Below, piece by piece: positions 17,331 through 25,322 of a DNA stretch of 64,000 nucleotides. This stretch comes from a virus, in the IMG/VR virus record IMGVR_UViG_3300023179_008562, positions 1 to 64,000 of that record, one strand, 5' to 3'. Each line of letters starts with the position of its first letter. Positions within the stretch are counted from its first letter, which is position 1. The notes under the pieces were generated by a model. It had not been told where the DNA came from. It did not search any database and saw nothing but the letters and a program-made list of their open reading frames with translations. A program made the position numbers and the translations under genes.

Positions 17331-17976
17331 TTTGATTCCCCTTTTTATCTTGTGCAGCACGTCTGGCCTCTGACCAAGGTTTTCCTCGGTGCACTTTGCC
17401 AATATTTTCTCTGTGTTGTTCACTAAACGGTGCTTTGGGTTTTCCTGCTAGTGACCCGCTAATTTTTTTTCTGTGTTCAGTTGACAATGGTTTATTAATT
17501 TTGGCATTTGACATTTTTTCTTTGGATTCAACTGATCTTGTTTTTCCTTTATTGGATTCACTAATTTTTCTTTTTGTCTCTTCACTACAAGGGCGCTTTG
17601 CTCTATTTTTTGCAGCTATCGATCTTTTTAACCGGGTTTCAGCCGACTCGTTTCTTTTAGCATACGCTAATTTTTCTCTGGTTTCAAGACTTGGATTACT
17701 AATTCCTTCGCCACCATCTGTTCTATTATGCAGAATACCAGTTCCTAAATCTTTACGCCCGTATTCTGCAATCAATTTTTTTTCTAAATCGTGTGCCTGT
17801 TGTTCGGTTAAACTATCTTTAATGAAGATAATATTTGATTGATTTTTGGGAACTGGGGTAAAATGTTTAACATAAGCTCTGTTGCCGGTGCCTTTGCCTA
17901 TGTAATATGGGGTTCCTGATTTGCCTGTATTCGAGTCTTTGTCTCTAAGATAAGCATAAACATAAAAGTTTGACAT
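17323..17976 (-). CDS. GIY-YIG homing endonuclease with NUMOD3 repeats
   Basis: A 217-aa free-standing homing endonuclease. The GIY-YIG domain occupies about residues 4-95: [20 protein letters not shown], the [11 protein letters not shown] helix with the catalytic Glu, and [10 protein letters not shown]. About five NUMOD3-type DNA-binding repeats follow ([30 protein letters not shown] and [15 protein letters not shown] among them), rich in Lys/Arg. It is inserted at the very start of gp55: a copy of the gp55 start segment lies on each side. A CATAAATA late octamer is 17 nt upstream of its ATG and AAAAGG is its ribosome-binding site. Such enzymes spread by cutting alleles that lack them. Confidence 0.92.
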   Translation of the reverse strand: MSNFYVYAYLRDKDSNTGKSGTPYYIGKGTGNRAYVKHFTPVPKNQSNIIFIKDSLTEQQAHDLEKKLIAEYGRKDLGTGILHNRTDGGEGISNPSLETREKLAYAKRNESAETRLKRSIAAKNRAKRPCSEETKRKISESNKGKTRSVESKEKMSNAKINKPLSTEHRKKISGSLAGKPKAPFSEQHRENIGKVHRGKPWSEARRAAQDKKGNQNS

Positions 17977-17992
17977 AAAATACCTTTTATAT

Positions 17993-18000
17993 TATTTATG
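17993..18000 (-). promoter_or_regulatory. Late promoter octamer CATAAATA before the homing endonuclease
   Basis: CATAAATA on the minus strand lies just after the upstream copy of the gp55 start segment and 17 nt before the endonuclease ATG. Transcription from it would give a very short leader carrying only the AAAAGG ribosome-binding site. It suggests the insert has its own late expression. Confidence 0.5.
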
Positions 18001-18005
18001 CTTCT

Positions 18006-18029
18006 ATTAAGATAATTAACCTTGCGCAC
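18006..18029 (-). repeat. Upstream copy of the gp55 start segment (GTG RKVNYLN)
   Basis: Reads GTG-CGC-AAG-GTT-AAT-TAT-CTT-AAT on the minus strand, giving (start)-RKVNYLN, with AAAAGG nine nt upstream of the GTG. This looks like the original gp55 ribosome-binding site and start. The frame then runs into the endonuclease insert instead of into gp55. Confidence 0.8.
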
Positions 18030-18054
18030 CTGGGTTTTCCTTTTAACAACTACT

Positions 18055-18084
18055 ATTATATAGCAAATAAATATTCAATAGCAA
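18055..18084 (-). promoter_or_regulatory. sigma70-like promoter for the endonuclease-gp55-gp47 unit
   Basis: On the minus strand a perfect TATAAT (18055-18060) follows TTGCTA (18079-18084) with an 18-nt spacer. It is 26 nt upstream of the GTG start of the upstream gp55 segment. A host-type promoter fits the need to make gp55 before late transcription begins. Confidence 0.6.
18066..18073 (+). promoter_or_regulatory. Late promoter octamer AATAAATA for the tail block
   Basis: AATAAATA on the plus strand ends 27 nt before the first structural gene of the rightward block (ATG 18101). The same octamer precedes gp6 (25295-25302) and a fibre gene (45938-45945). It overlaps the spacer of the divergent sigma70-like promoter. 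Confidence 0.6.
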
Positions 18085-18100
18085 AGGTTTATCTACCAAA

Positions 18101-19411
18101 ATGGCAATCTTTCTCCCTGATTCTCAAGTGGCTGACCCCATCACCGGGCAAACTGTGAGTTTTGGCTCACTGTCCCGAGATAATCAGGCGGCAGTCATGG
18201 AACAACAATACGCTGGTGAACGCGCCGATTTCAGATCTGCTGCAGGAGCATTGCGGCAGGCTGACTCCACCACCAATTCAGATCAGCAGATGAGTGATTA
18301 CTCTACGCCAGCCACCACCAATGGTGGATTTGTGGTGGGTGACGATGGCACAGTTTATGCACCATCAGGTGCAGTGAATGGTCAGCTCACCAGTTTTCCT
18401 GATGCAGCACAGGGCGACACCACATATTTTGGTGGTGGTACACAGGATGCATTTGCTGATACCTACTATAATGACGCTGGATCTGAAATAGGTACCACCA
18501 CAAATTTTGGCGATGGGCCCGACACTAATTTCAATCCTGAAGCCGACAACACTGCTGCATTGAGTGACCCCACTGCTGCCAGACAGGACGCCAGTGGGCT
18601 ACCGCCTGGCGGTGAACCACCAGGCGCCACCGGCGACACTCAGGTGGCGTTTCAGGCCACCAACGATGCCACACCATCAGCAGCTGATAGTGACTGGCGG
18701 GTGAGAATCAGCCTGGCCGACGGTGCCAACATATTTTACAAATCCACTGGCAGTAATCAGAATGAATTAATGCGGCCTCTGATTGAAACCAATGGTGTCA
18801 TCTGGCCCTATACTCCGGCCATCACTGTGACACATTCGGCCACTTATAATCAGACCAATCTGACACACAGCAACTATAACCCAAGTTTTTACCACCATAG
18901 TGATGTATCGGACATCAGCATCAGTGGTGAATTCACAGTACAGAGCCAGGAAGAAGGTCGATATCTCATGGCTGCGGTTTACTTTTTCAGATCAGCCACC
19001 AAGATGTTCTTTGGACAAGGGGCCAATGTGGGCAATCCTCCACCCATAGTGTTCCTGGACGGTTATGGTAGTCATTATTTTCCACACGTGCCCTGTGTGA
19101 TCACCAGTTTTGCTCACACCCTGCCAGCTGATGTGGATTATATCAGCGTGGACATCACCAGTTCAGAAATGGTGACCACCAGCACAGGGCCTGCCAGAAA
19201 CATCAGCCAAAATGGCGGCATCAGTGGCGGCCGAACTCGCGAACTTAAGACTGTGACCACCAGCACCCGAGTGCCCACCATGAGCACCATTGCGGTCACA
19301 GTCAAGCCCATGTACAGTCGCAAGAATTTGCATGACCGATTTAACCTGGACAAATTTGCTGCTGGGCTGTTGTTGGCAGACAGAAAAAATGGATATGGGG
19401 GATTCATCTGA
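18101..19411 (+). CDS. Virion structural protein, probably tail-tube/baseplate junction
   Basis: A 436-aa protein. Residues about 1-195 are low-complexity, Ala/Asp/Thr/Gly-rich and probably flexible. The folded part begins near SDWRVRISLADGANIFYKS and holds IWPYTPAITVTHSATYNQ and FFRSATKMFFGQ segments, recurring in a conserved structural protein of aquatic T4-like phages. It stands just before gp53 and upstream of gp5, gp25 and gp6, so a baseplate role is likely. It could fill the role of T4 gp48 or gp54 at the tube-baseplate junction, but I see no decisive similarity. Its TGA overlaps the gp53 ATG by 1 nt. Confidence 0.6.
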   Translation: MAIFLPDSQVADPITGQTVSFGSLSRDNQAAVMEQQYAGERADFRSAAGALRQADSTTNSDQQMSDYSTPATTNGGFVVGDDGTVYAPSGAVNGQLTSFPDAAQGDTTYFGGGTQDAFADTYYNDAGSEIGTTTNFGDGPDTNFNPEADNTAALSDPTAARQDASGLPPGGEPPGATGDTQVAFQATNDATPSAADSDWRVRISLADGANIFYKSTGSNQNELMRPLIETNGVIWPYTPAITVTHSATYNQTNLTHSNYNPSFYHHSDVSDISISGEFTVQSQEEGRYLMAAVYFFRSATKMFFGQGANVGNPPPIVFLDGYGSHYFPHVPCVITSFAHTLPADVDYISVDITSSEMVTTSTGPARNISQNGGISGGRTRELKTVTTSTRVPTMSTIAVTVKPMYSRKNLHDRFNLDKFAAGLLLADRKNGYGGFI

Positions 19412-19713
19412 TGGCCGTCAGTTATAACAAAACCAGTCCCTACAGCCAGACTGAATTCTATGGATTTTTTCTGGATGTGGCCAGCATACCTGCGATACCG
19501 CAGGACCCCAGCGACATCCGGTATGAAATTGATGCCATCTATCGTCATCGTCCTGATCTGTTGGCACACGATTTATACGGTGACGTGGGCCTGTGGTGGG
19601 TGTTCTCAGTGCGCAACCCCAATGTGCTGCAGGATCCGGTGTTTGATTTCATACCCGGTGCCACTATATTCGTTCCTAAAAAATCCGTACTCAAATCTGT
19701 GTTGGGGTTGTAA
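19411..19713 (+). CDS. 53: Baseplate wedge protein gp53
   Basis: A 100-aa protein with YRHRPDLLAHDLYGDVGLWW followed by FSVRNPNVLQDP and ATIFVPK, a characteristic gp53-like pattern ending in a LysM-like strand. T4 gp53 (196 aa) clamps neighbouring wedges when the six wedges close around the hub; the marine versions are shorter, as here. The ATG overlaps the stop of the upstream structural gene and the next gene starts 6 nt downstream, so the three are coupled. Confidence 0.85.
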   Translation: MAVSYNKTSPYSQTEFYGFFLDVASIPAIPQDPSDIRYEIDAIYRHRPDLLAHDLYGDVGLWWVFSVRNPNVLQDPVFDFIPGATIFVPKKSVLKSVLGL

Positions 19714-19719
19714 TCGGGT

Positions 19720-22700
19720 ATGGCTACCATTCAAGAACTTCAGGCCGCAGTGAACAGTGCCCAAGTGGCTTATGATAATGGCATTGCCGCAAATAATAGA
19801 TTGTCCGAACAATATTTTTCTTTGCAACGCACAGGGCAAAGCAATACTCCTGAGGCAATAAATCTCAGAGATCAGCGAGATCAACAATTCAATACCACAC
19901 AATCTTTGTTGCTGGAGTTGAATCAGGCCAAAAGTCGATTGGAAAATTTTTCAGCAGCCAATCAAACACCAACACCCCCCAACGCGTCTGCGGCTGATGC
20001 CATTAACAATGATACCCCGCCCCCACCAGCCACATCACCGGCTGCGGCCACTGAGCCCCCTGCTGGTGGTCTGAGCGACGAGGAACAGTCTCGACTGGAT
20101 CAGGCTCAGCCCAAAGATTCAGAACCTGTGATCGATCCTGCAGGGTCTAATAAAAAAGAATCTGATCCAGAGCCTCGGGCATTGACTGCCAATGCTCAGG
20201 GTGTTTATCAGGATGATCCAGTGGTGGTAACTGCTGCCAGGTTACCACCGCCTGTATTTGAACCCCTGATGAATCCCCTGCATGAATATCCCAGTTATAC
20301 CTATAATCTGAGTTTGCATATGTTGACTGGTCAGGAGTTTATAGATCTGTTGGAAACTCAACAGTACCAGGCGCGACGAGTTCTGATAGCCAGTGCTGGC
20401 AGATACAACAATTCTGCAGGATCAGACCAATTTGTTCGAGCACCCAGATTCCAGGAAGACTTTTATTTTGAAAGTCTCAATATGGAAACTGTGATTCAAC
20501 CCACTGAGCGCAACAGAAACACCAATGCCTTGACCTGTGATTTTACCATCATTGAACCCTATGGGTTTACTCTGATCGATCGTCTGCTAAAAACCAGTCA
20601 GGATGTGGGCAGTAAAAATTATCTGGACATGCCCTATCTGCTGCAGATAGATTTTTTTGCCATGAACAATGCTGGGGAAATTACAGGCATATTGGGCAAT
20701 CTGACCAAACGTATTCCCATTCGATTGCTCAATATGGAATCCACCATCACTGAACGGGGTGCAGAATATCATATCAAAGCAGTGGTGTATGGACAGGCGG
20801 CCTTTGGTGAGATCTACGGCACTACCCGAGCTGGATTCCAGGTCACAGGCAGCACTGTGGGCAGCTTTTTCCAGTCAGACAAACTCACCGAGGAACAAAC
20901 CACACGCATGGAACGTCAGGCGGGCGACAAGGTTGTCTTTAATCAGGCCATGAATGGCAGCATCAGTGGTGGTCGTCGAGCCGGGGCCGATGATTTCATC
21001 ACAGTGGACAGTTATGCTGCCGCTCTCAATTACTGGCAACAAGCACTCAAAAAAGAAAACAAAATTGAATACCCCGATGTCTATAAATTTGAATTTGACC
21101 CTGAGATAGCCAGTGCACAGTTTGTCAAAAACAACCTGATCAACCACCAGGACACTGCATTTGTGCCCAAGGACAGTGCGCAGCGAATCAGTGATCAATA
21201 CCTGAGTAATAATGGTCAGGCCAAAGCCATGCTGGATCAAGAAAGACAGAGTTTTACCATAAACGCCGGCACCGCGGTGGATCGAGTCATTGATTACATT
21301 GTCAGAAACAGCACATATATTCTGAATCAACTGGTGGTACCAGAAAATTCAGATTACGCGGCTAAAATAAAGGACAATAACAAACCGCTCATGTGGTGGA
21401 AGATTGTACCCAAAGTCAAATTACAGCAATTTGATAAAATTCGCAACACCTACAGCAAGGAAATCACCTACTACGTCAAAAAATATAAAATGAAGAATCT
21501 GCCATTGGATTTTGGTCCCCGAGGCATAGAGCAGTATCCAGCAAAAGTCTATAATTACATCTACACTGGAAAAAATGTCGACATTCTGGACTTTGAATTA
21601 AAGTTCAACATGACTTTCTATACTGTGGCCACTGCCTACCGGAGTGCTCTGGTGGAAGTCAATCCTGTGCCGGCAGACGGCGAAGACAACAAGGATAAAA
21701 ATGCCGACGGATATCAGGGCAGCAGCATAGGGTCAACCACCGCTGGCACCAGTGTGGCACCCATCCAACAACACCCCCTGGTGGCTGACACCAGATCCCG
21801 AGCCACTGGTGCTGCAGTGACTGCCGAACAGGTGGCTGCCACTGATCTGGAAAATTATGTTCTGAGCCGAGCCGAAGGTGAAATGATTCAGGTGGATTTA
21901 AAAATTCTGGGGGACCCACATTTTATCAAACAGGACGATGTGTTCTATCCTCCGGAATTCACCGCTGATCTGAACGAAGCATCTGACACTGCCAACACAC
22001 CGGATGTCAGACTCACGCCCAATGGCAGCATCAGAACCGATGATGGACAGATTTTTGTCAATCTGAATTTCAGAACTCCCACAGATATCAATGAAGCCGA
22101 CGGCCTGATCAAATTCAGTGATGAGAACCTGACTCGTAGTTCATTCAGCGGGCTCTATAGAATATTGACAGTGACCAACCATTTTAAAGATGGTCAGTTT
22201 ACTCAGCAGCTGACATTGGTCAGAGCCTCCCGACAGCAGGAAAATGAGGTCAATCAGATTAAAACTTCCACAGAGCAACGATCTGAATCCACTACGTCAG
22301 GCAACCCCACAGTGGAAAATGTCGGCACAGGTGGTGCAGCCACTAAAAAAACCATTGATCCTGAAGAAGGCACCAAACCCAATCAGAATGCACCTGACAG
22401 TCAGCCACCAGGACCCGACATTCCACCAGCTGCTGATCAGAAGGATCTGGCTGAGGTCAATGCCACCGCTGAAGAAAAGCCCATTACACAGCAGACTGAA
22501 CCGGCTCAGGTTCCACCGCCGCCCCCGCCGCCACCACCTTTGCCTCCTGGAGTCACAATAGACCCCCCCACTGGATTTTACATATACAAAGGCGAGAGAT
22601 TCTGGGGACCGACCCCTGAAATTCTATTAGGTACTATTAATAGTATAGATACAAATACTCCTTACACTTATGACGCGGTAGATCCCACCACCGGACTGAC

Positions 22701-22728
22701 GCGTACAACAACATTTAGACCAGGGTAA
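19720..22728 (+). CDS. Large baseplate-region structural protein
   Basis: A 1002-aa protein. Residues 1-85 form a Gln-rich coiled-coil stretch, about 85-165 are Pro/Ala/Ser-rich linker, and the folded core begins near YPSYTYNLSLHMLTGQEFID and runs to about residue 840, with blocks such as CDFTIIEPYGFTLIDRLLKT. The tail is disordered and contains a nine-proline run (22515-22541) before a short C-terminal unit (TGFYIYKGERFWGPTPEILL). It lies between gp53 and gp5, so a hub role is possible; T4 gp27 is otherwise missing from this block. I recognise it only as a conserved structural protein of aquatic T4-like phages. Confidence 0.6.
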   Translation: MATIQELQAAVNSAQVAYDNGIAANNRLSEQYFSLQRTGQSNTPEAINLRDQRDQQFNTTQSLLLELNQAKSRLENFSAANQTPTPPNASAADAINNDTPPPPATSPAAATEPPAGGLSDEEQSRLDQAQPKDSEPVIDPAGSNKKESDPEPRALTANAQGVYQDDPVVVTAARLPPPVFEPLMNPLHEYPSYTYNLSLHMLTGQEFIDLLETQQYQARRVLIASAGRYNNSAGSDQFVRAPRFQEDFYFESLNMETVIQPTERNRNTNALTCDFTIIEPYGFTLIDRLLKTSQDVGSKNYLDMPYLLQIDFFAMNNAGEITGILGNLTKRIPIRLLNMESTITERGAEYHIKAVVYGQAAFGEIYGTTRAGFQVTGSTVGSFFQSDKLTEEQTTRMERQAGDKVVFNQAMNGSISGGRRAGADDFITVDSYAAALNYWQQALKKENKIEYPDVYKFEFDPEIASAQFVKNNLINHQDTAFVPKDSAQRISDQYLSNNGQAKAMLDQERQSFTINAGTAVDRVIDYIVRNSTYILNQLVVPENSDYAAKIKDNNKPLMWWKIVPKVKLQQFDKIRNTYSKEITYYVKKYKMKNLPLDFGPRGIEQYPAKVYNYIYTGKNVDILDFELKFNMTFYTVATAYRSALVEVNPVPADGEDNKDKNADGYQGSSIGSTTAGTSVAPIQQHPLVADTRSRATGAAVTAEQVAATDLENYVLSRAEGEMIQVDLKILGDPHFIKQDDVFYPPEFTADLNEASDTANTPDVRLTPNGSIRTDDGQIFVNLNFRTPTDINEADGLIKFSDENLTRSSFSGLYRILTVTNHFKDGQFTQQLTLVRASRQQENEVNQIKTSTEQRSESTTSGNPTVENVGTGGAATKKTIDPEEGTKPNQNAPDSQPPGPDIPPAADQKDLAEVNATAEEKPITQQTEPAQVPPPPPPPPPLPPGVTIDPPTGFYIYKGERFWGPTPEILLGTINSIDTNTPYTYDAVDPTTGLTRTTTFRPG

Positions 22729-22795
22729 TTATTATAAAGAATCACAAACACACATTATTCATAAAATAATTTTTTAATAATATAGGCAACACAAA

Positions 22796-24883
22796 ATGAC
22801 CGTAGACCGTAGATTAGGTACCAAAGTAGACAAGGCTTTCCGCAGAGAAGAGGCCACTGGCACCCGAGTGGATCCCTATCCCTATATTGGTGTGGTCAAA
22901 AACAACCTGGACCCCACACGCAGCGGCAGACTTCAGGTCTGGATTCCTGATCTGGGAGGTGATGAAAAAGATCGAAAAAATTGGCGCACAGTCAGATATG
23001 CCAGTCCTTTCCAGGGCTACAGCAACGCCGACAGCACCAGTCAGGTCAATGATTTTAAATCTGTATTACACACCTATGGCATGTGGATGGTGCCACCGGA
23101 CATTGGAGTGCAGGTCATCTGTATTTTTATCGCTGGTGACCCACAACGTGGTTACTGGATAGCCTGTGTTAACCCCCATCTGAGTCACCATATGACACCG
23201 GGTCTGGCTGGCAGTACCAATGTGGACATCACAACAGCCGGTGCTGAAGCCAAAAAAGGATTTGTTGCTGGCAACAATATGCCAGTGGTGGAATTCAATG
23301 AAACCAGTGCAAATTTGGTCAATGAGAAATTCTTCAACAATCTCAAACCCTTGCATGATATTCAGTACAACATCTATCGTCAGCAGGGTCTGGACCGTGA
23401 TGAGATACGCGGGGCCATCAGCAGCAGCAGTCAGCGTGAGAGTCCCAGCAATGTGTTTGGTATCAGCACACCCGGCAGACCAGTCAATGACCCTGCGGAT
23501 GACATAGATCGATTCAATCAGTTGGCCAATGCTGGCAAGATAACTGCAGAAACCTACCAGGTAGGTGCTCGTAAAGGCGGGCATACATTTGTTCTGGACG
23601 ATGGTACTACCCTGGGCCTGGACCAGTTGGTCAGATTGCGGACCGCCAAAGGACATCAGTTATTGATGCATGACACTGCCAACAGTGTGTACCTGGCGCA
23701 CGCTGACGGCACCAGCTGGGTTGAACTGACCACCGACGGATCAATAAAAATTTACAGTCAGAGTGGTGTCAGCATTCGCAGTCAGGGCACCATAAACTTG
23801 CACAGCGACGCCAACATCAACCTCAACGCTAAAAACAACATCAACATCAGAGCCGGTGGCAACGTCGTTGTGAACTCTGGCACCACTAACTTACTGCAGG
23901 GCCAATTGAATGTGGAGAGCACTGGAGAAATAGGATTAAAGTCAGGTGGTGATTTTAAAGTGGATGCCGGTGCCACCATTGGCTTACAGGCCGGTGGAGT
24001 CATCGCACATACCGGCAGCCTGATTAAACAAAACAGCGGTGGTACCAAATCCATAAAACCTCTGACAGCCTTGCCCAGTACCAGTTTCCCCGACACTGCG
24101 TTTGATGGAAAAACTGGATTGTGGATCAGCAAGCCCAAACAGACTGATAGTATCGCCACAGTGCTGCCCACACACGAGCCTCATGATCGTGATGCAGTGG
24201 CATCTTTTGTGGTACAACAAAATGATGCGCAATCACCTATTGCAGGTAGCACTCCAGACCAGGCCTACACTGGCACCGTGGATGCCATAAAGAACACCAC
24301 CGGCAGTGGTGTGAAAAGTCCTGCCAATGATAAAGATCTGAGAAATCAACCAGCTTGTGATTGCACGGTGGGTAATTTAAATTCCGATCAGATGACAGCA
24401 TACTATGCGCAGATAGGCAAAAAAGAAAGTGGTGGAAAATATGACACGGTGAATAGCATTGGGTTTGTGGGCAAGTATCAATTTGGTTACCCAGCCCTGA
24501 TAGATCTCAAAATGGTCAAAAGTTCGGTCACCAGTAATGCACAGTTGCGCAACCCCAACAGTTGGATCGGCAATGGTGGCCCTGCCAGCCTGGAAGAATT
24601 TCTCAGCAATGGCCCCCTGCAGGAAAAATTGATCTGTCAGTATACTCGCTCCAATTATACCACCATGGTGCGGATCGGTGTTATTGACAAAGATATGAAA
24701 CCTGAGGAAGTGGGCGGCATGCTGGCAGTCAGTCACTTGCTGGGTGCTGGCGGCGCTAAAAAATGGCGCAATGGTCAGGGCGGTTCAGATGCTTACGGCA
24801 CCACAGGCGATACTTATTTTAATGTGGGTAAATATGCCATAGCAGTGCTGGCTCCCAAGATTCCAGAAATCAAACAAGGTTAA
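22796..24883 (+). CDS. 5: Baseplate hub spike gp5-like with C-terminal cell-wall hydrolase
   Basis: A 695-aa central spike. Residues about 25-150 form the OB-fold (YIGVVKNNLDPTRSGRLQVW, then GDPQRGYWIACVN). Residues about 260-400 are the VgrG-like needle, with short repeats such as INLHSDANINLNAKNNINIR. The C-terminal 165 residues after a Pro/Thr/Ser linker hold a lysozyme-like domain with IGKKESGGKYDTVNS (Glu about 544) and GFVGKYQFGYPAL. In T4 gp5 the lysozyme lies between OB-fold and needle; here it follows the needle. The spike punctures the outer membrane and the enzyme cuts peptidoglycan. An AT-rich 67-nt gap precedes it. Confidence 0.85.
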   Translation: MTVDRRLGTKVDKAFRREEATGTRVDPYPYIGVVKNNLDPTRSGRLQVWIPDLGGDEKDRKNWRTVRYASPFQGYSNADSTSQVNDFKSVLHTYGMWMVPPDIGVQVICIFIAGDPQRGYWIACVNPHLSHHMTPGLAGSTNVDITTAGAEAKKGFVAGNNMPVVEFNETSANLVNEKFFNNLKPLHDIQYNIYRQQGLDRDEIRGAISSSSQRESPSNVFGISTPGRPVNDPADDIDRFNQLANAGKITAETYQVGARKGGHTFVLDDGTTLGLDQLVRLRTAKGHQLLMHDTANSVYLAHADGTSWVELTTDGSIKIYSQSGVSIRSQGTINLHSDANINLNAKNNINIRAGGNVVVNSGTTNLLQGQLNVESTGEIGLKSGGDFKVDAGATIGLQAGGVIAHTGSLIKQNSGGTKSIKPLTALPSTSFPDTAFDGKTGLWISKPKQTDSIATVLPTHEPHDRDAVASFVVQQNDAQSPIAGSTPDQAYTGTVDAIKNTTGSGVKSPANDKDLRNQPACDCTVGNLNSDQMTAYYAQIGKKESGGKYDTVNSIGFVGKYQFGYPALIDLKMVKSSVTSNAQLRNPNSWIGNGGPASLEEFLSNGPLQEKLICQYTRSNYTTMVRIGVIDKDMKPEEVGGMLAVSHLLGAGGAKKWRNGQGGSDAYGTTGDTYFNVGKYAIAVLAPKIPEIKQG

Positions 24884-24893
24884 ATACCAGACT

Positions 24894-25271
24894 ATGGCTA
24901 TAATGTATCGTGGATTCAGCACCGTTAATCGAAAGAAAAAATTTCGTCTGACTGATTTTGAGTTGGTTCGTCAGGATCTGATCAATCACTTTTATATTCG
25001 CAAAGGTGAAAAACTCATGAATCCCGGGTTCGGTACTATTATCTGGAACGTGTTGCACGAGCCTCTGACCGACAATCTCAAAAGCATTATAACCACTGAC
25101 ATTAAAAACATTGTGAGCTCAGACCCCAGACTGGCGGTGGATCGAGTCATGATCACCGAATATGATCAGGGCTTACAGATAGATCTGGAACTCAGATATG
25201 TTCAGACCAATCAGAGTAGTTTGTTAAATCTCAGATTTGACAACCAATCCAACCAACTGACTGCCCGTTAA
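24894..25271 (+). CDS. 25: Baseplate wedge protein gp25
   Basis: A 125-aa gp25/W-type wedge protein. LNPGFGT-like EKLMNPGFGTIIWNVLHEPL is the conserved core, and the short length matches T4 gp25 (132 aa). In contractile tails and type VI secretion, gp25-like proteins join wedge to sheath and start sheath polymerisation. It starts 10 nt after the gp5 stop and is followed by gp6 after a 51-nt gap with a late promoter octamer. Confidence 0.93.
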   Translation: MAIMYRGFSTVNRKKKFRLTDFELVRQDLINHFYIRKGEKLMNPGFGTIIWNVLHEPLTDNLKSIITTDIKNIVSSDPRLAVDRVMITEYDQGLQIDLELRYVQTNQSSLLNLRFDNQSNQLTAR

Positions 25272-25294
25272 TAAACAACGTACATTTTCCTAAT

Positions 25295-25302
25295 AATAAA
25301 TA
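25295..25302 (+). promoter_or_regulatory. Late promoter octamer AATAAATA before gp6
   Basis: AATAAATA ends 20 nt before the gp6 ATG in a 51-nt AT-rich gap, followed by an AGGA ribosome-binding site. The octamer matches those at 18066-18073 and 45938-45945. Confidence 0.55.
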
Positions 25303-25322
25303 TATAATATCAGGAATTACAC

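Noticed and set aside
17331-17423. gp55 starting at the ATG at 17423
   Set aside because: The extra residues are an out-of-frame reading of the endonuclease end and do not resemble gp55 N-termini.
17307-18029. Group I intron interrupting gp55
   Set aside because: The flanking copies overlap in coding (RKVNYLN twice), which splicing would not produce; a free-standing homing gene explains it better.
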